Origin: Goleter apudmare HA4340-LM2
Lineage (GTDB): Bacteria > Cyanobacteriota > Cyanobacteriia > Cyanobacteriales > Nostocaceae
Length of the DNA stretch: 48,319 nt
NCBI GenBank assembly: GCA_019359495.1
Contig: JAHHHF010000004.1
Span: 1 to 48,319 of the forward strand
Direction of reading: 5' to 3'
Positions 44,996-48,319 of this stretch are shown piece after piece. The translations under genes and the position numbers were made by a program. Every line of letters starts with the position of its first letter. Within the stretch, counting starts at the first letter, position 1. The notes below the pieces were generated by a model. It did not search any database. It was not told the origin of the DNA and saw nothing but the letters and a program-made list of their open reading frames with translations.

Positions 44996-45259
44996 ATGGC
45001 AAGAATAATCTTGAACCAAATACTTGAGCAGCTTGAGACACTTGAAATAGCAGAACTTCAGCAGCTTAATCAGACAATTCAAAAGTATCTGGCTAATAAA
45101 GAAGAAACTGTTAAGCAAGCAGCATTTCATCAAGATTTAATCGATTCTGGCTTAGTTAAGCAAATAAAGCATCCTGCTTACGAAGCCATAACTGAGCGAA
45201 GATTAATTCAGATTGAGGGAAAGCCTGTTTCCGAGACTATCATTGAGGAACGCCGTTAG
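44996..45259 (+). CDS. Antitoxin-like protein upstream of truncated vapC
   Basis: 87 residues, helical, with 'LNQILEQLETLEIAELQQLNQTIQKYLANKEE' and a C-terminal 'RRLIQIEGKPVSETIIEERR'. It resembles the small antitoxin-like partners found before PIN-domain toxin genes in cyanobacteria. Its TAG is followed immediately by ATG of the vapC-like frame, the usual toxin-antitoxin layout. The toxin is broken, so this gene may be an orphan. No DNA-binding motif stands out. Confidence 0.65.
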   Translation: MARIILNQILEQLETLEIAELQQLNQTIQKYLANKEETVKQAAFHQDLIDSGLVKQIKHPAYEAITERRLIQIEGKPVSETIIEERR

Positions 45260-45355
45260 ATGACAATCTACTTCATAGATAGTAGCGCATTGGTCAAGCG
45301 TTATATTAAGGAGACTGGATCAGCTTGGGTATTATTGATGAGAGGATTTTGCTAG
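45260..45355 (+). pseudogene. Truncated VapC-like PIN toxin
   Basis: 31 codons: 'MTIYFIDSSALVKRYIKETGSAWV', then diverging to a stop. This is the first beta strand and helix of a PIN nuclease, including the first catalytic Asp (Asp7) in 'DSSALVKRY'. The remaining acidic residues are absent. The following 270 bases hold no continuation in any frame I can follow, so the gene was cut rather than frameshifted. Confidence 0.8.
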
Positions 45356-45677
45356 GTTTTGAAAATGTTTTCAAATTTGAGTGATTAAGTTATAGTAGCC
45401 TCCTCGCGTAGCGACTGTCTTGAAAGCCAAGCGCCGCACCATCATCTCAAACATCCCAAACATTTGACACCAGATGGACATCACTACCGCTACCCCAATC
45501 TAAGGGATAAATATTCTGCTGCATAAAACGGCGTAGCCTGTCGTAGACATCGCTTTCCTTTACATTGATGGTTGTGAATTAGTAAATATATTATATAGAA
45601 AGTCTGTTTGTGATTATCACCTAGCAACAGATTTGACTTTTTCATTTATTAAACTTGATGTGGATGTTAGCAATCAA
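45356..45677. other. Gene-poor stretch with a possible coding remnant
   Basis: On the minus strand, 45447-45578 is open for 43 codons and reads 'DVYDRLRRFMQQNIYPLDWG', then 'SGSDVHLVSNVWDV' to a stop. It has the look of a protein C-terminus but no start codon; I do not recognise it. It also contains short Nostoc-type repeats (near 45400). Confidence 0.4.
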
Positions 45678-46811
45678 ATGCTTGAAAATGTAATACTTCA
45701 TAATTTCAAAAGCCATAAGGCTACGGAACTTAATTTTGATAGTTCCCGATTACATGGACTTGTAGGAAAAAACAGTGCTGGTAAAACCTCAGTGTTACAA
45801 GCATTGCATAATCTAAGTAGGCTGGCAGATTCATCATTTGCCAAGATATTTCAATATGACAGATCACCTCAGTTTATTACAACTATTGGGGAAAAAAATA
45901 TGTCTGTTACGGCAAGTGGTTTTTGGGGATATACCAATCGGCAAAATTGGCAAGCATCCTATAGTTGGGAGCAGGAAAACAATGATTCTTGGTATCCGAC
46001 AGCATCATGGAATATAGATGGAACGCCAGGAAACTTGAAAGGATGGTCAAGTTCTTTAAGTGAATCCCCATATCCAATTCCTCAATCTCTGAAATATGCT
46101 GTTTATCTGAAGTTAGTTGCAAGCAATCTTGCTAAAGCAGCTTACAGTGATGAAGTCACGCCGAGAGTTGAGTTCGATGGTTCAGGATTAGCACCTACTT
46201 TAGATTTTTTGCGTAATGAGGCTCCAGGAAATTTTGAAGTATTAGAAGAAATGTTAAGTAGAATTGTGCCAAATGTACGCAAAATAGGCATAAAACGAGC
46301 AAAAGTACCAGTAATTCGTAAGCGTTTAATTGAAGTTGATGGTAAGTCTATTTCCTATGAAGAAAGTCAGGAAATGACAGGGCAAGAAGTTATATTAGAC
46401 ATGAATACTGGTGAGCGTATTCCAGCCCACGCAATTAGTGAAGGAACAATGTTGACTTTAGGTTTGCTAACTGTGCTAAAGAATCCTACTCAACCTAATT
46501 TAGTTTTTCTAGATGATGTAGAACAGGGACTTCATCCCAAAGCACAACGTGAGTTGATGACTGTTTTGAAGGAAATAATTCAAGATAATAAAAATCTGCA
46601 AGTTATTTTCTCCACCCACTCACCGTATATTATTGATGAGCTTGTTCCTTCTCAAGTACATATATTAAATAACAGTAATTCAGGCTTCACAATCTCCAAG
46701 CGTCTGGATAAACATCCTGATGTGGAATGGGCAAAACAAACCTTGACAACAGGTGAATTTTGGGATGCTGAGGGTGAAGATTGGGTTGTTGTAGGAGAAG
46801 CGAGTGCTTGA
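45678..46811 (+). CDS. OLD-like AAA/ABC-type ATPase
   Basis: 377 residues from ATG 45678 (MLENVILHNFKSH), the usual beginning of this family; the frame is open from a TTG at 45633. Walker A is G30-KNSAGKT (GLVGKNSAGKTS), a signature-like 'ISEGTMLTLGLL' is at about 254, Walker B 'LVFLDDVEQGLHP' has Asp279/Asp280, and the H motif STHSPY is at 312-317. It is an SMC/OLD/RecF-type ATPase without its own nuclease domain. The stop overlaps the start of the TOPRIM-like gene by 8 bases, so the two proteins are made together. Such ATPase plus TOPRIM pairs include OLD/Gabija- and PARIS-like phage-defence systems. The family is clear; the defence role is inferred. Confidence 0.82.
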   Translation: MLENVILHNFKSHKATELNFDSSRLHGLVGKNSAGKTSVLQALHNLSRLADSSFAKIFQYDRSPQFITTIGEKNMSVTASGFWGYTNRQNWQASYSWEQENNDSWYPTASWNIDGTPGNLKGWSSSLSESPYPIPQSLKYAVYLKLVASNLAKAAYSDEVTPRVEFDGSGLAPTLDFLRNEAPGNFEVLEEMLSRIVPNVRKIGIKRAKVPVIRKRLIEVDGKSISYEESQEMTGQEVILDMNTGERIPAHAISEGTMLTLGLLTVLKNPTQPNLVFLDDVEQGLHPKAQRELMTVLKEIIQDNKNLQVIFSTHSPYIIDELVPSQVHILNNSNSGFTISKRLDKHPDVEWAKQTLTTGEFWDAEGEDWVVVGEASA

Positions 46812-47577
46812 GTTCATTGTAATAGTAGAAAGTAGTGCAGATGCACGAACAGCTACTAAATTAGCAGAGCGCGTTTTGACAGAGCAAATTGATTGGTTAG
46901 ATGATGATAGTGTTCAGTATTATTTTCAGTGGACTGGCTTACTAGAAGGAACAGAATATTCTTGCTGGAAAGACATTGATAAAATTGTAGCATCATTAAA
47001 ATCATCAGGTTTGAGATTCCCAAGATATCTAGGTCATCCTATTAAAGGTGTACCGTTAAAAGCTGATGGAGCAGCATCTATCAAAGTTCTTAATTTGGTA
47101 CGTTTTCTGCAAAGAACACGACAAATTAGGTCCGTTATATTTATCCGTGATTTAGATAATCAACCAGAGCGTAGAGAAGGTCTTGAACAAGCACGCTCAC
47201 AACATATTAATCAAGAACCAAAATTAGAAATTGTTATTGGTGCAGCTGATCCAAAACGTGAAGCATGGGTTTTAAATGGGTTTATTCCATCTAATCAGCA
47301 GGAGGAACAAATTCTAGAACAAATCAAGTCTGAATTGACCTTTGATCCTTGCATAGAGTCACACAGACTACGCTCTAATTCCCAGGAAGAACCTGATCGA
47401 ATAAGAAATCCAAAAGTAGTAGTCGGGCAGCTAACAAGCGAAGATATAGAACGCGAACGGCAGTGCTGGGAAGATACTAGTTTACAACTTTTACGTGAAA
47501 GAGGTGTAAATACTGGTTTAAAAGATTATATGTGCGAAGTTAAGGAACGACTATCTTCAATTATTTCGTCTGAGTAA
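46804..47577 (+). CDS. TOPRIM-like protein coupled to the ATPase
   Basis: 257 residues, GTG start overlapping the ATPase by 8 bases. The start 'FIVIVESSADARTATKLAERV' carries Glu9 after a beta strand, and 'VIFIRDLDNQPER' carries Asp116 and Asp118. This E...DxD order is the TOPRIM metal site. 'GAADPKREAWVLNGF' at about 146-160 is a further conserved-looking block, as in DUF4276-like proteins. It could be the nuclease or effector of a two-component ATPase system. I cannot place it in a named family with certainty. Confidence 0.7.
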   Translation: MLEFIVIVESSADARTATKLAERVLTEQIDWLDDDSVQYYFQWTGLLEGTEYSCWKDIDKIVASLKSSGLRFPRYLGHPIKGVPLKADGAASIKVLNLVRFLQRTRQIRSVIFIRDLDNQPERREGLEQARSQHINQEPKLEIVIGAADPKREAWVLNGFIPSNQQEEQILEQIKSELTFDPCIESHRLRSNSQEEPDRIRNPKVVVGQLTSEDIERERQCWEDTSLQLLRERGVNTGLKDYMCEVKERLSSIISSE

Positions 47578-47747
47578 ATTATATTATGATTGCGACAATA
47601 ACTGGTGTGAAAATCATAGCGGCTCTTATCAGGCGATCTCATTCTTCACGGTGCGTTACGCTGCGCGACAACACAGGCCAGCTTTGCGTGTGAAGAGTTT
47701 GGGTGTCAGCGTAGCTGATCTTAGACATCGCGTTCCTTTTGCAAAAT

Positions 47748-47858
47748 CTAGTTTAGAAAACGTAAATCAAGTTTTGCAACTCAAAAACCTAGTTTAGAAA
47801 ACGTAAATCAAGTTTTGCAACTCAAAAACCTAGTTTAGAAAACGTAAATCAAGTTTTT
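47748..47858. repeat. 41-bp tandem repeat, 2.7 copies
   Basis: The unit starts CTAGTTTAGAAAACGTAAAT and repeats exactly at 47748, 47789 and 47830, the last copy being cut at the T run near 47858. The first two copies appear identical, so expansion is recent or actively maintained. Confidence 0.9.
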
Positions 47859-47873
47859 AATTTGTAAATTAAA

Positions 47874-47895
47874 AACCTAATTTACAAATTAGGTT
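47874..47895. terminator. Hairpin at the end of the tandem repeats
   Basis: AACCTAATTT, AC, AAATTAGGTT, a perfect 10-bp stem. An overlapping alternative pairing of AATTTGTAAATT with AATTTACAAATT is also possible. It lies about 300 bases after the TOPRIM-like gene. Confidence 0.6.
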
Positions 47896-48101
47896 CACAA
47901 CTCCTAAAAACGGTAATATGAGCAAATTTCCGCAAATCTACTCGCATTTATAGTTTTAGCTCATCCTCATGCTCTAAAAGTTCTGTGGCTTCACTCAGGC
48001 TAGTACATCTGCTTATTGCGTATCTTGGTGATACATAGCGAACTCAGTGTGAAATATCATTAGGGTTCTCTACATGAGATTCATCTACTAAGGAAAACTT
48101 T

Positions 48102-48236
48102 ATGAGGCAACAAAGACGGAATTCGCTAGCACTGACTAAGGCTGAACGACGGGTTGAAGGATTGCAGACGATTAATCCTGACTTAGACTTTGGCAATAGA
48201 CTTATCCGAGAATGCGAAATACTTACTACACAATAA
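48102..48236 (+). CDS. Small ORF, hypothetical 44-residue protein
   Basis: The sequence is 44 residues, basic at the start ('MRQQRRNSLALTKAERRVEG') and helical, ending 'FGNRLIRECEILTTQ'. AAGGA lies 7 bases upstream of the ATG, a good ribosome-binding site, which is why I call it despite its size. No family is recognised. The next 83 bases to the edge show no further gene. Confidence 0.45.
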   Translation: MRQQRRNSLALTKAERRVEGLQTINPDLDFGNRLIRECEILTTQ

Positions 48237-48319
48237 TTTCAGCGATTTTAACGGAATGCGATCGCACTCGCTTAGTGGACGCAACAATAAGGCTTTGGGG
48301 AATTTATCGAGCTAAATTA

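Larger units (their letters stand above)
47578..48101. other. 524-bp repeat-bearing stretch in the element
   Basis: No protein-like frame. It begins with a Nostoc-type repeat around 47659 (GGTGCGTTACGCTGCG then GACAACACA), also present in variant form at 44873. It contains the 41-bp tandem repeats and hairpin at 47748-47895. The rest up to the small ORF at 48102 shows no obvious structure. Confidence 0.5.
43355..48319. mobile_element. nifD element, nifK-proximal part (incomplete)
   Basis: Everything from the junction to the window edge lies inside the interrupting element, at least 5 kb. It holds xisA close to the nifK-side junction and pointing away from nifK, an antitoxin-like gene with vapC remnant, an ATPase/TOPRIM-like pair, tandem repeats and a small ORF. 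No second copy of the core site is visible before the edge. Confidence 0.85.

Noticed and set aside
47748-47858. Considered as a CRISPR array
   Set aside because: The 41-bp units are contiguous and identical with no variable spacers.

Overview
The window comes from a heterocyst-forming cyanobacterium of the Nostoc/Anabaena group. Four things point there: a nif cluster in the order nifK, Mo-nitrogenase ORF, nifE, nifN, nifX, two small ORFs, nifW, hesA, hesB, fdxH; a nifD gene broken by a DNA element carrying a XisA-type recombinase; many HIP1 octamers (GCGATCGC); and short tandem repeats and hairpin repeats between genes. The strain is not determined.

Layout. Positions 1-16,200 are ordinary chromosome: msrA, a decayed alpha/beta-hydrolase tail, a fasciclin protein, a ketopantoate-reductase-like protein, small membrane proteins, an NB-ARC/TPR STAND ATPase convergent with a NarL-type response regulator, aspartoacylase, a LysR regulator, two tandem membrane paralogues, a flavoprotein, a glycosyltransferase, a class-V aminotransferase and a TM0106-type nuclease. 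Positions 16,200-32,700 hold a phytase-like esterase, two tandem Ser/Thr kinases sharing an unrecognised C-terminal domain, tRNA-Asp(GUC), gltX, a small secreted protein, ftsH, a pentapeptide-repeat protein, the carboxysome shell protein ccmP, a LemA/DUF3137 pair and an Uma2 remnant. Positions 32,700-43,400 (minus strand) hold msrB, a cysteine dioxygenase and the nif-hes-fdxH cluster, read from nifD toward fdxH.

From about 43,355 to the right edge the sequence is the nifK-proximal part of the nifD element. It carries xisA with the unusual R-Y-R-Y catalytic set behind a possible NtcA site, an antitoxin-like gene with a truncated vapC, a translationally coupled OLD-like ATPase and TOPRIM-like gene, 41-bp tandem repeats and a small ORF. 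The far junction, the first part of nifD and nifH are outside the window.

How the genes work together: NifDK is the MoFe protein. NifE, NifN and NifX handle the FeMo-cofactor precursor, HesA/HesB and NifW support cofactor and cluster assembly, and FdxH carries electrons in the heterocyst. XisA must remove the element in the differentiating cell before nifD can be read through. The most interesting candidate system is the ATPase plus TOPRIM-like gene pair inside this developmentally excised element. It resembles two-gene phage-defence modules and sits beside toxin-antitoxin debris.
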